Below are positions 18,192-27,188 of a stretch of DNA of 33,610 nt, one piece after another. The notes under the pieces were generated by a model. That model saw nothing but the letters and a program-made list of their open reading frames with translations. It was not told the origin of the DNA and did no database searches. Position 1 is the first letter of the stretch; every line of letters begins with the position of its first letter. This DNA comes from Sphingomonadales bacterium CG_4_10_14_3_um_filter_58_15. Lineage in GTDB: Bacteria; Pseudomonadota; Alphaproteobacteria; Sphingomonadales; Sphingomonadaceae. Location: the NCBI GenBank assembly GCA_002783865.1, contig PFJE01000066.1, positions 1 through 33,610 on the forward strand, written 5' to 3'. Both the position numbers and the translations under genes were made by a program.

Positions 18192-19895
18192 ATGAGCGAA
18201 TATGACTTTGTAATCCGCAGCGGAACGATCGCCGATGGCAGTGGCGGCGAGCTGATCGATGGCGATATCGGCATCAGCGACGGCAAAATATCGGCAATCG
18301 GCACAATTTCCGGTAAGGGCCGCGAAGAAATCGACGCGTCCGGCAAAATCGTCACTCCCGGCTTTGTTGACGTCCATACCCATTATGACGGCCAGTCGAT
18401 CTGGGCCGAGGAACTCAGCCCCTCGTCCTCGCACGGCGTGACCACCGCGATCATGGGCAATTGCGGCGTCGGCTTTGCACCCTGCCGCACGGCGGACCAT
18501 GATATGCTGATCAACGTCATGGAAGGCGTCGAAGACATTCCCGGCGTGGTGATGGCCGATGGCCTGCCATGGAACTGGGAGACCTTTCCCGAATATCTCG
18601 ACGTCGTCGCCAGCGGAAAGCGCGATATCGATGTCGCTGCCTATCTGCCGCACTCACCGTTGCGCGTCTATGCGATGGGTGCGCGCGGCGCGGCGCGCGA
18701 ACCGGCCAATGATGATGATCTGGCCCTGATGCGCAAGCTCTGCCGCGAAGCGATGGACGCCGGGGCGCTGGGCTTTGCCACATCACGGCTGTCGATTCAC
18801 AAGACCGCCGACGGCGGCAGCATTCCGACGTTCGAGGCGGATATCGCCGAGCTGGAAGCGATTTGTGGCGGCATGGCGGATGCCGGGACCGGCACTTTTC
18901 AGGTCGTGCTTGATGCCTTTGTCGGCTGGGACAAGGAATATAAGGTGATCGAGCGGGTAGTCGAAAGCTCCGGCCGGCCCGCCACCTTCACGCTGGCATC
19001 CGGCAATGACGGCCCGCCGCGCTGGCGCCGGGTGCTGGAAATGCTCGACCGCACCAACGCTGCTGGCGGCAAGGCCACCGCCCAGATCATGCCGCGTCCG
19101 ATTGGTCTGATCGCCGGACTGGAACTGACCGTGCATCCATTCATCCTCTGCCCGAGCTGGGCAAAGATCGCGGACCTGCCGATAGAGCAGCAGGTCGCGG
19201 CGATGCGCGATCCGGGCCTGCGCGCAGCCCTGCTCAGCGAGGAGTTCGAGCCAGGCCATCCGTTCAACGCGCTGGCCCGTGACTGGAACTGGCTGTTCCC
19301 GCTCGACAATCCACCGGATTATGCGCCGCCGAAGGAAATGAGCATGGCCGGGCAGGCCGCGGCCAAGGGCTGCACGCCGCAGGAAATTGCCTATGACCGG
19401 CTGCTCGATACCGACGGCAAGGGCCTGTTCCTCGCCGCACTGGGAAATTATGAAAATGGCACGCTGGCCAGCGCCCATGAAATGCTCAGCCATCCGCATT
19501 GCATTCCCGGTCTGGGTGACGGCGGCGCCCATTATGGCGCGATCTGCGACGCCAGTTACTCGACCTATTTGCTCAAGCAATATGTGCAAAAAGCCAATGG
19601 CTACCGGTTCGACCTCGCCGAAGCCGTGCATATGCTGTCGCACAAGGCGGCCTGCGCGGTCGGTCTGAACAGTCGGGGCCTGCTGAAAACCGGTGCCAAG
19701 GCCGATATCAATGTCATCGATATGGATCGGCTGGAACTGCATCTGCCCGAAATTGTCCAGGACCTTCCCGCCGGGGGACAAAGATTGCACCAGCGCGCAA
19801 CCGGCTATGATGCCACTATCGTGTCCGGAGAAATCATCCGGCGATTTGACCGGTCCACCGGGGCACGGCCGGGCCAATTGATACGCGGAGCGTGA
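18192..19895 (+). CDS. N-acyl-D-amino-acid deacylase-like amidohydrolase
   Basis: VTPGFVDVHTHYDGQSIWAEELSPSSSHGVTTAIMGNCGVGFAPCR; GDGGAHYGAICDASYSTYLL. ATG at 18192 (MSEYDFVIRSG) preferred over the ORF-track start at 18054. Confidence 0.92.
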   Translation: MSEYDFVIRSGTIADGSGGELIDGDIGISDGKISAIGTISGKGREEIDASGKIVTPGFVDVHTHYDGQSIWAEELSPSSSHGVTTAIMGNCGVGFAPCRTADHDMLINVMEGVEDIPGVVMADGLPWNWETFPEYLDVVASGKRDIDVAAYLPHSPLRVYAMGARGAAREPANDDDLALMRKLCREAMDAGALGFATSRLSIHKTADGGSIPTFEADIAELEAICGGMADAGTGTFQVVLDAFVGWDKEYKVIERVVESSGRPATFTLASGNDGPPRWRRVLEMLDRTNAAGGKATAQIMPRPIGLIAGLELTVHPFILCPSWAKIADLPIEQQVAAMRDPGLRAALLSEEFEPGHPFNALARDWNWLFPLDNPPDYAPPKEMSMAGQAAAKGCTPQEIAYDRLLDTDGKGLFLAALGNYENGTLASAHEMLSHPHCIPGLGDGGAHYGAICDASYSTYLLKQYVQKANGYRFDLAEAVHMLSHKAACAVGLNSRGLLKTGAKADINVIDMDRLELHLPEIVQDLPAGGQRLHQRATGYDATIVSGEIIRRFDRSTGARPGQLIRGA

Positions 19896-19927
19896 CAAAA
19901 ACGCCGGGCGGCTGATAATGAGCGGGA

Positions 19928-20341
19928 ATGATAGACGTAATTCCCGAACAGACCCGGGCCGCCTGGGCAGGCTTTCCGCAAGCGCTGACCGAGAAACTGG
20001 TCCAGCTTCGTGGCCTCGTGCTGGATGTCGCGCGCAACGAACCGGCCATTGGTCCGCTCGAGGAGACACTGAAATGGGGAGAGCCTGCGTTTCTGACGGC
20101 GGCCACCGGATCTGGCACCACGGTACGAATCCATCGGCACAAGAAATCGACTTACACCTATGCCCTATATGTGCATTGCCAGACCGATCTGATCGAGCAC
20201 TACAAGCAGCTGTACAAGGATATACTCGCCTTTGATGGCAATCGAGCGGTCGTGTTTGACGTCAAGGACCCACTGCCGGTCGAGATCGTCAAGCATTGCA
20301 TCGTCATGGCCCTGACCTATCATCAGCGGAAAGCGCGCTAG
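19928..20341 (+). CDS. DUF1801-like protein
   Basis: LEETLKWGEPAFLT...YALYVHCQTDLIEHYKQLY resembles the DUF1801/YdhG pattern. Confidence 0.7.
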   Translation: MIDVIPEQTRAAWAGFPQALTEKLVQLRGLVLDVARNEPAIGPLEETLKWGEPAFLTAATGSGTTVRIHRHKKSTYTYALYVHCQTDLIEHYKQLYKDILAFDGNRAVVFDVKDPLPVEIVKHCIVMALTYHQRKAR

Positions 20342-20348
20342 GACCGTC

Positions 20349-21263
20349 ATGCTCCATATCGTCCATCATGCCGATTATGTCGCGCCGCGCCCGCAAAGCG
20401 GGAGCTTTGTGTTCGACAAATATCAGTTGGTGATGGACGCGATTCGGGAGCACGCACCGGACCATGTCGCTTATGAGCCGACACCAATGCCGCGGCGCTG
20501 GATCGAGGCGGTGCATGATCCGGCCTATGTCGAGCAAGTGATGACGGCCACTGTTCCACGTGAAATAGAGCGCCGGATCGGTTTCCCCGTGTCGGCTGAA
20601 ATTGCCAGCCGCGTGCAATATAGCTCGGGCGGCACCTGGCTCGCGGCGCAGCTTGCCCTGGACCATGGCTATGCCGCGAACAGCGCCGGCGGCAGCCACC
20701 ATGCGCTGGCCGATACCGGTGCAGGCTATTGCGTGTTCAATGATCTGGCGATCACCGCCAACCGGTTGCTGGCGGAGGGCGATGCGCGCAAGATCCTGAT
20801 CGTCGATCTGGATGTGCATCAGGGAGACGGAACCGCGATGTTGCTGGCGGGACGGTCCGATGTGTTTACCCTTTCGATCCACAATGAGCGCAATTTCCCG
20901 ACCCGCAAAGCCCGCTCCAGCCGCGATATAGCTCTGCCAGACGCGGTTGAAGATGATGCCTATCTGTCTATTGTGGACGTGGCTTTGGAGGAAATTCTGG
21001 CCGGTTTCGCCCCGGACATGCTGCTCTATCAGGCGGGCGTCGATCCGCATGTCGATGACCGGCTCGGGCGGCTTTCGCTTACCGATGCCGGTCTGGAACG
21101 GCGCGAGCGGATGGTTGTTCGCAAGGCGCGCGATCGCGGCATTCCCGTCGCCAGCGCCCTTGGCGGAGGCTATGGTCTCGATCATCCGGCGGTTGCCCTG
21201 CGCCACGCGCGATCGATGATAGCAATGGCCGATGAAGCGGATCTAAGTGACGTTATTCGGTAG
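20349..21263 (+). CDS. Histone deacetylase-family protein (acetoin utilization/acetylpolyamine amidohydrolase type)
   Basis: GGSHHALADTGAGYCVFNDLAITANRLL, ILIVDLDVHQGDGTA, LLYQAGVDPHVDDRLGRLSLTDAGL, LGGGYG. Confidence 0.94.
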   Translation: MLHIVHHADYVAPRPQSGSFVFDKYQLVMDAIREHAPDHVAYEPTPMPRRWIEAVHDPAYVEQVMTATVPREIERRIGFPVSAEIASRVQYSSGGTWLAAQLALDHGYAANSAGGSHHALADTGAGYCVFNDLAITANRLLAEGDARKILIVDLDVHQGDGTAMLLAGRSDVFTLSIHNERNFPTRKARSSRDIALPDAVEDDAYLSIVDVALEEILAGFAPDMLLYQAGVDPHVDDRLGRLSLTDAGLERRERMVVRKARDRGIPVASALGGGYGLDHPAVALRHARSMIAMADEADLSDVIR

Positions 21264-22344
21264 CTTTTTCCTGTTCGGCATGGACGTCATGCATATCCGA
21301 AAATATGCTCCAGATTGCGATAAACAGGGCTGCCACCAATGGGCCAATCACGATCCCATTGATCCCGAACAGTTGCAGCCCGCCAAGGGTGGAAATCAAC
21401 ACCACATAATCGGGCATGCGCGTATCCCGGCCGACCAGGATCGGACGGACCACATTGTCGACCATGCTGATCACAAAAACGCCGCAGAGCACCAGTACCA
21501 CCGCTTGCCAGACCGCGCCGGTGGCGAACAGATACAGGGCAACGGGGATCCAGACAAATCCCGTACCAATGGCCGGAATCAGAGAGAATATACCCATCAA
21601 CACCGCCCAGAGCAAAGCGCTGCGGATATCGAGCGCCCAGAACACCAGACCCCCGAGACTGCCCTGGATGATTGCAATGACCAGGCTGCCCTTGATCGTC
21701 GCGCGGATGACAGAGAGGAATCTTTCCATCAGAATCTGGCGTTTTTCCTCGTTCAGCGGAATCATGTCTCCGATTCTCTCGGTTAATGCCGGACCGTCCC
21801 GGAGCAGGAAAAAGGTGAGGTACAGCATCACACCCAGGCCCAGCATGAACTGGAACGCACCCTGCCCGACGCTGAGTAGCTGGGTCAGCAGAAATTCCAG
21901 AATTGCCGATACATATTGTTCAATTTCTGCCCTGATGCTGGCAAAGTCACCATAGCCATAAGCGGCCAACTGGACCTGCATCCAATGGGGCAACGATTGT
22001 TCGAACGCCTTGAACACCGCGTCAAAATCAATATCTCCCACCTGAATCTGCCGGTAGATGCTCGCCGCTTCCTGAGCGAGTGCCATGCCCAGGAGAATTG
22101 CCGGTACGACGACCAGCAACAATATCAGGATCAAGGTGATCACCGCTGCCAGATTGTTTTTGCCCGGGAGATAAGCCAGCAATCGATCGTAGACTGGACG
22201 AAACAGCACGGCGACAACCACACCCCAGACGATTGCCCCGAAAAACGGTTCGATCAGAACCGCAAATGCCAGCGAAATAATGACCAGCAGGGCAATCATA
22301 AACCCCCATTCGACACGGTTTTTGGAAGTCGCCCGATTGTCCAT
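21253..22344 (-). CDS. AI-2E family transporter (PerM/TqsA-like permease)
   Basis: 363 aa polytopic protein: PFFGAIVWGVVVAVLFRPVYDRL...GIFSLIPAIGTGFVWIPVALYLF...IVIGPLVAALFIAIWSIF. Tail-to-tail 11-nt overlap with the HDAC-family gene. Confidence 0.93.
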   Translation of the reverse strand: MDNRATSKNRVEWGFMIALLVIISLAFAVLIEPFFGAIVWGVVVAVLFRPVYDRLLAYLPGKNNLAAVITLILILLLVVVPAILLGMALAQEAASIYRQIQVGDIDFDAVFKAFEQSLPHWMQVQLAAYGYGDFASIRAEIEQYVSAILEFLLTQLLSVGQGAFQFMLGLGVMLYLTFFLLRDGPALTERIGDMIPLNEEKRQILMERFLSVIRATIKGSLVIAIIQGSLGGLVFWALDIRSALLWAVLMGIFSLIPAIGTGFVWIPVALYLFATGAVWQAVVLVLCGVFVISMVDNVVRPILVGRDTRMPDYVVLISTLGGLQLFGINGIVIGPLVAALFIAIWSIFSDMHDVHAEQEKATE

Positions 22345-22617
22345 TCAATGTCGCTCTTGTTGGGTTTGTCGTTGCGTTTGCGGTGATATTGCCTTGCTCG
22401 GCAGATACGAGAATATTTTGCGGTCGGCAAGGATCGCCGTATCGGCCATTAATACCTCCCATCCAGTCGGCATCCGGCTGTACTTGATGCTTCGTTTTTC
22501 CCGATCGCCGTCTGGAGTCCCGAAGATTGCAACCCTCTGTTCAAGCCACCTACGTGCGAATCATTGGAAAGTTGCGACGACATATCGCATAAGGCGCGTA
22601 ATGCTGGAGAACAGTTG

Positions 22618-23541
22618 ATGGCAATTCCGTTTGAAAAGGGCCTGGTCGAAACCGGCGATGGCCTCTACGCCTATCTCCAGCCGGATGGCGGCTGGGGCTG
22701 GTCCAATGCCGGTCTGATCACCGATGGCGGTCAATCCTTGCTGGTCGATACGCTGTTCGATGCCAGCCTGACCCGCGAGATGCTTGGCGTCATGGCGGAT
22801 GCGGCCGGCGTCGGCGCGGATGATATCGGCATCATCGTCAACACCCATGGCAATGGCTGCTGTGCGCATGCCGAGGTGATCGCATCAGCAGCCAGCGCGC
22901 GCGAAATGTCCGAGCTGCCGGCCAGCCAGCTCGCCGCGATCATGGCGCAGGCCCGGGCGATGGGGCCGGCAGGACAATATCTGGTGGATATTTTCGGCAG
23001 CTTTGACTTCACCGATGTCGAGGAAAAACTGCCAACCCAGACCTTCAGCGGCGAGTATCGCCTGATGGTCGGCGACAAGAAGGTCGATCTCATCGAGGTC
23101 GGACCCGCGCATACGGCGGGTGATGTGCTCATCCATGTGCCGGGTGACAAAACCGTCTTTACCGGCGACATCTTGTTTATCGAAGGCACACCGATCATGT
23201 GGGCCGGGCCGGTCGGCAACTGGATCGCCGCCTGTGACAAGATCATCAGCTTCAAGGCCGAAACCATCGTCCCCGGCCATGGCCCGATCACCGATGTCCA
23301 CGGCGTCCGGCGGGTGCAGGATTATCTGCGCTATATCGATCAGGAAGCGCGCAAGCGGTTCGACGCCGGGCTGTCGGTGCGCGATGCGGCGCATGATATC
23401 AGGCTCGGCGATTTCTCCAGCTGGGGCGACAGCGAGCGGATCGCGGTCAATATCTCGACCCTTTACCGCGAATATTCGGGCGATACATCGCCGCCGGATG
23501 TGGTGCAGCTGTTCGGGCTGATGGCGGAGTTGAAACAATAG
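22618..23541 (+). CDS. MBL-fold metallo-hydrolase-like protein with altered metal motif
   Basis: NTHGNGCCAHAEVI at the HxHxDH position, then VGPAHTAGDVLIHVP, VFTGDILFIEGTPI, TIVPGHGPITD; RBS-like GGAGA upstream. Confidence 0.88.
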   Translation: MAIPFEKGLVETGDGLYAYLQPDGGWGWSNAGLITDGGQSLLVDTLFDASLTREMLGVMADAAGVGADDIGIIVNTHGNGCCAHAEVIASAASAREMSELPASQLAAIMAQARAMGPAGQYLVDIFGSFDFTDVEEKLPTQTFSGEYRLMVGDKKVDLIEVGPAHTAGDVLIHVPGDKTVFTGDILFIEGTPIMWAGPVGNWIAACDKIISFKAETIVPGHGPITDVHGVRRVQDYLRYIDQEARKRFDAGLSVRDAAHDIRLGDFSSWGDSERIAVNISTLYREYSGDTSPPDVVQLFGLMAELKQ

Positions 23542-23564
23542 CAACGAAGCGCCATTCCAGAGCA

Positions 23565-26084
23565 ATGGCCGAAGATATTATTCCCCCGATTCTCGCCGAC
23601 TGGTTCGCAGCGCGCGGCTGGGCGGTGCGTGAGCATCAGCTGGCAATGCTGGAAGCGGCACGAGCCGGTCGTCATGCGTTGCTGACGGCACCAACCGGTG
23701 CGGGCAAAACGCTAGCCGGTTTTTTGCCGACGCTGGTGGAGCTGGTCGAGCAAGCGGCTCAGAAACCCGTTCGTGCTGAGCCTGTCGAAGCACCTGGCTT
23801 GACGCTACCGGCCCTTCGACAGGCTCAGGGCGAACGGAAGGGTGGCGACACCCTGCACACGCTCTATATCTCGCCGCTCAAGGCTTTGGCTGTGGACGTG
23901 CAGCGCAACCTGCTGACGCCGGTCGAGGAAATGGGTCTGCCGATCACGATCGAAACCCGCAGCGGCGACACGCCAGCCAATCGCAAGGCGCGGCAGCGGG
24001 TGAAGCCGCCGCAGATCCTGCTGACCACCCCTGAATCGCTCAACCTGCTGCTCAGCCAGCCGGAGAGCTTCACCCTGTTTGCGGGTCTCCGGCGAGTGGT
24101 GATCGACGAGGTCCACGCCTTTGCCACCGGCAAGCGCGGTGATCTGCTCGCCCTGTCGCTCGCCCGTCTGCAGAAAATCGCACCCGACATGCGCCGCGCA
24201 GCGCTGTCGGCAACCGTTGCCGATCCCGATGCCTTCCGCGCCTGGCTCGCACCTTATGGTGACATCGATACGGTCACCCATGTGCTCGGCGCAGAGGGAG
24301 CGCCCGCCGATCTGTCGATCATGCTGCCCGAGACACCGGAAGGCGATCCGATACGGGTGCCCTGGTCCGGCCACGCCGGTGCCTATGCGATCCCGCAGGT
24401 GATGCAGCAGATCCGCAGCAACCGGATGACTTTGATCTTCTGCAACACGCGCTTCCTGGCCGAGCTGACCTTCCAGAAACTGTGGGACATCAACGACGAG
24501 ACGCTCGCCATCGGCATCCACCACGGCAGCCTGTCGCGGGAGGCGCGGCGCAAGGTCGAGAACGCCATGGCGTCAGGACGGATGCGGGCGCTGGTCTGCA
24601 CCGCCTCGCTCGATCTCGGGGTCGACTGGGGCGATATCGACTGCGTGATCCAGATGGGCGCGCCGAAGGGCTCGTCGCGGCTGTTGCAGCGGATCGGCCG
24701 CGCCAACCACCGGCTGGATGTGTCGTCGAAGGCGCTGCTGGTGCCGGGCAACCGCTTTGAATATCTCGAGGCGCAGGCGGCACTTGATGCGGTCAACGAG
24801 GGACGCCGCGACGGTGAACCTTTCCGCGCTGGCGGGCTCGATGTGCTGGCCCAGCACGTGATGAGCTGCGCCTGTGCCGCGCCGTTTCAGGAGGATGAGC
24901 TGCTCGACGAGGTGCAGTCCGCCCTGCCCTATAGCGCCCTGAGCAAGGAGCAGTTCGAGCGGGTGCTGAATTTCACTCGCGATGGCGGATATGCGCTCAA
25001 GGCCTATGACAAGTTCAAGCGGCTGCGCCGGGATGCGCAGGGCGTGTGGAGTCTCACCCATCCGAAATTTGCCGCGCAGCACCGGCTCAACGCCGGGATC
25101 ATCGTCGATGCCGCGATGATGACCGTGCGGTTCAAGAATGGTCGCAGCCTCGGCAAGGTCGAGGAAGGCTTTGCCGCCATGCTGTCGGTCGGCGACACGT
25201 TTTTCTTTGCCGGGCTGAGCCTCGAGATGATCAAGATGGACAGCAGCGACGTGATTGTCCGGGCCTCGAAAAAAGCCGCGATGATCCCGAGCTATATGGG
25301 CGCTCGGCTGCCGCTTACCACCCACCTGTCGGACCGCGTGCGCGGGCTGCTGACCGATCGCGCGGGATGGGCGCGTTTTCCCGACGATGTCCGCGAATGG
25401 CTGGAAATGCAGGATTTTCGCTCGGTGATGCCCGAGCCCGGCCAGTTGCTGGTCGAGACCTTTCCGCACAAAAACCTCCATTATATGGTCGCCTACAGCT
25501 TTGAAGGCTGGAACGCGCATCAGTCGCTCGGCATGCTGCTGACCCGGCGGATGGAGGATCGCGGGCTGAAGCCGGTCGGTTTTGTCGCCAATGATTATGC
25601 GCTGGCCTGCTATAGCGTCGAGCCGGTGACAGACCCTGCACCGCTGTTCAGCGCCGACATATTGGAAGAAGAGTTTTTCGACTGGGTCGAAGGATCGAAT
25701 CTGCTGAAACGGGCGTTTCGCGAAGTGGCGGTGATCAGCGGTCTGGTCGAGCGGCAACATCCGGGCAAGCGCAAGACCGGCAAGCAGGTGACCTTCTCAA
25801 CCGATCTGATTTTTGACGTGCTGCGCAAATATGAGCCAGACCATCTGTTGATGCAGGCCGCTTGGGCCGATGCGCGGGCGCGGATGACCGATGTCGGGCG
25901 TCTCGGCGACCTGCTCGACCGTGCTGCAGGATCGATGATCCATGTCGATATGGACCGGGTCAGCCCGCTCGCAGTACCGGTGCTCGTGATGATCGGGCGC
26001 GAACATGTCGCCCAGGGCGCGACCGATGATGCGCTGCTGATCGAGGCCGAATCGCTGATCAACGAAGCCATGAAAATGGACTAG
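23565..26084 (+). CDS. Ligase-associated DNA damage response DEXH-box helicase (Lhr-like)
   Basis: LLTAPTGAGKTLAGFLPTLVEL (Walker A), VVIDEVHAF (DEVH), ALSATVADP, IGRANHRLD. Contains an in-frame palindromic repeat. Confidence 0.94.
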   Translation: MAEDIIPPILADWFAARGWAVREHQLAMLEAARAGRHALLTAPTGAGKTLAGFLPTLVELVEQAAQKPVRAEPVEAPGLTLPALRQAQGERKGGDTLHTLYISPLKALAVDVQRNLLTPVEEMGLPITIETRSGDTPANRKARQRVKPPQILLTTPESLNLLLSQPESFTLFAGLRRVVIDEVHAFATGKRGDLLALSLARLQKIAPDMRRAALSATVADPDAFRAWLAPYGDIDTVTHVLGAEGAPADLSIMLPETPEGDPIRVPWSGHAGAYAIPQVMQQIRSNRMTLIFCNTRFLAELTFQKLWDINDETLAIGIHHGSLSREARRKVENAMASGRMRALVCTASLDLGVDWGDIDCVIQMGAPKGSSRLLQRIGRANHRLDVSSKALLVPGNRFEYLEAQAALDAVNEGRRDGEPFRAGGLDVLAQHVMSCACAAPFQEDELLDEVQSALPYSALSKEQFERVLNFTRDGGYALKAYDKFKRLRRDAQGVWSLTHPKFAAQHRLNAGIIVDAAMMTVRFKNGRSLGKVEEGFAAMLSVGDTFFFAGLSLEMIKMDSSDVIVRASKKAAMIPSYMGARLPLTTHLSDRVRGLLTDRAGWARFPDDVREWLEMQDFRSVMPEPGQLLVETFPHKNLHYMVAYSFEGWNAHQSLGMLLTRRMEDRGLKPVGFVANDYALACYSVEPVTDPAPLFSADILEEEFFDWVEGSNLLKRAFREVAVISGLVERQHPGKRKTGKQVTFSTDLIFDVLRKYEPDHLLMQAAWADARARMTDVGRLGDLLDRAAGSMIHVDMDRVSPLAVPVLVMIGREHVAQGATDDALLIEAESLINEAMKMD
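23767..23837. repeat. Palindromic dispersed repeat element inside the helicase CDS
   Basis: Left arm 23767-23790 CCGTTCGTGCTGAGCCTGTCGAAG; right arm 23814-23837 CTTCGACAGGCTCAGGGCGAACGG; 22 of 24 arm positions complementary, 23-nt spacer; translated in frame as PVRAEPVEA...LRQAQGER. Confidence 0.9.
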
Positions 26085-26144
26085 GAAAAAGCACTACACC
26101 GGCTGACATTAGGAACTATCGGGTTTTGGGCCTATTATGGCAAA

Positions 26145-27095
26145 ATGGCCTGTCCGATCCTGCTCTATCCTGCCCTTGCCTCCCTGTTCGCGGCGCAGCT
26201 TGCGGCGCCCATCCCGGTAGAACCGGAGACCGAAGCCACGATTGCCGACCGCCTGCCGGATCAATTCCTCCAGACAGACGCAGAACAGATTGCGATTGAA
26301 CAGGACCGCCTCAAGCGAATGACCGTCTCGGTCCGGATCAACAAGGGCGGGCCTTATGCCTTCATTATCGATACGGCCTCCCAGCGGACGATCCTTTCCA
26401 GTGAGATCGCTGGCGCGCTGGCGCTGGACATTGAGGATGAAGTCACGATCGTGGCGCTGGCCGGCAGCACCGTCGTGCAAACTGTCTTTGTCCCGAGCCT
26501 GACCTTAGGAAAACGCAGCTATGACGGACTGGTCTCGCCGACCTTTCGCTCCAGCAATATCGGTGCCGACGGTGTGCTCGGTCTCGACAGCCTGCAGGGG
26601 CAGCGGATCCTGTTCGATTTTCTCGCGCGCAATATTTCCGTCCAAGACACCAGCGAGCCGCTGAAAAGCCGCTCGCTGCGCGAAATCGTGGTGACGGCAA
26701 GACGGCGCTCCGGACAGCTTATCTTCACCAACGCCACAATCGCCGGTGTCAAGACCAGCATCATCATCGATACCGGCGGGGAACTTTCGATCGGCAACAA
26801 GGCGCTGCAGAGACGCTTGCGGCTGAAATCGTCGGCGATGGTGCAGACCAGTCTCGTCGATATCACCGGGCGCTCGGTGCTTGCTGATTACGGCATCGCC
26901 GAGGAATTGCTGATCGGCCGCGCCCGCTTTGGTATCATCCCCATCGCTTTCGCCGATATTGCGCCGTTCAAGGCCCTCAAGCTGGACAAGAAACCGGCGC
27001 TGTTTCTCGGCATGGATGCGCTGCGCAAATTTGACCGGGTGGCGATCGATTTTGCCAACCGGAAGATCTATTTTCTGATTCCGAAGGATGCTTGA
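26145..27095 (+). CDS. Exported protein with two retropepsin-like aspartic protease domains (copy 1)
   Basis: Signal-peptide-like N-terminus (MACPILLYPALASLFAAQLAAP); domain 1 FIIDTASQRTILS (DTA), GADGVLGLDSLQGQRILFDF; domain 2 SIIIDTGGELSIGN, LFLGMDALRKFDRVAIDF. Confidence 0.85.
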   Translation: MACPILLYPALASLFAAQLAAPIPVEPETEATIADRLPDQFLQTDAEQIAIEQDRLKRMTVSVRINKGGPYAFIIDTASQRTILSSEIAGALALDIEDEVTIVALAGSTVVQTVFVPSLTLGKRSYDGLVSPTFRSSNIGADGVLGLDSLQGQRILFDFLARNISVQDTSEPLKSRSLREIVVTARRRSGQLIFTNATIAGVKTSIIIDTGGELSIGNKALQRRLRLKSSAMVQTSLVDITGRSVLADYGIAEELLIGRARFGIIPIAFADIAPFKALKLDKKPALFLGMDALRKFDRVAIDFANRKIYFLIPKDA

Positions 27096-27188
27096 CAAAG
27101 TTGTTGGTCGAGGCAGGACGCCCGTCCATGATATCGGTCTGGCAATTGCCGGGCGCCGACCTATGCTGAGGCTGTCCGGGAAAATCGC

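Noticed and set aside
18783-20069. 428-aa minus-strand ORF
   Set aside because: Antisense to the amidohydrolase gene, which has clear motifs; no recognisable domain. Typical shadow ORF of GC-rich coding DNA.
22028-22462. 144-aa minus-strand ORF extending into the intergenic gap
   Set aside because: Mostly overlaps the AI-2E permease in another frame of the same strand, and its translation is low in recognisable structure.
24573-25760. 395-aa minus-strand ORF
   Set aside because: Antisense to the Lhr-like helicase; no coherent protein pattern.
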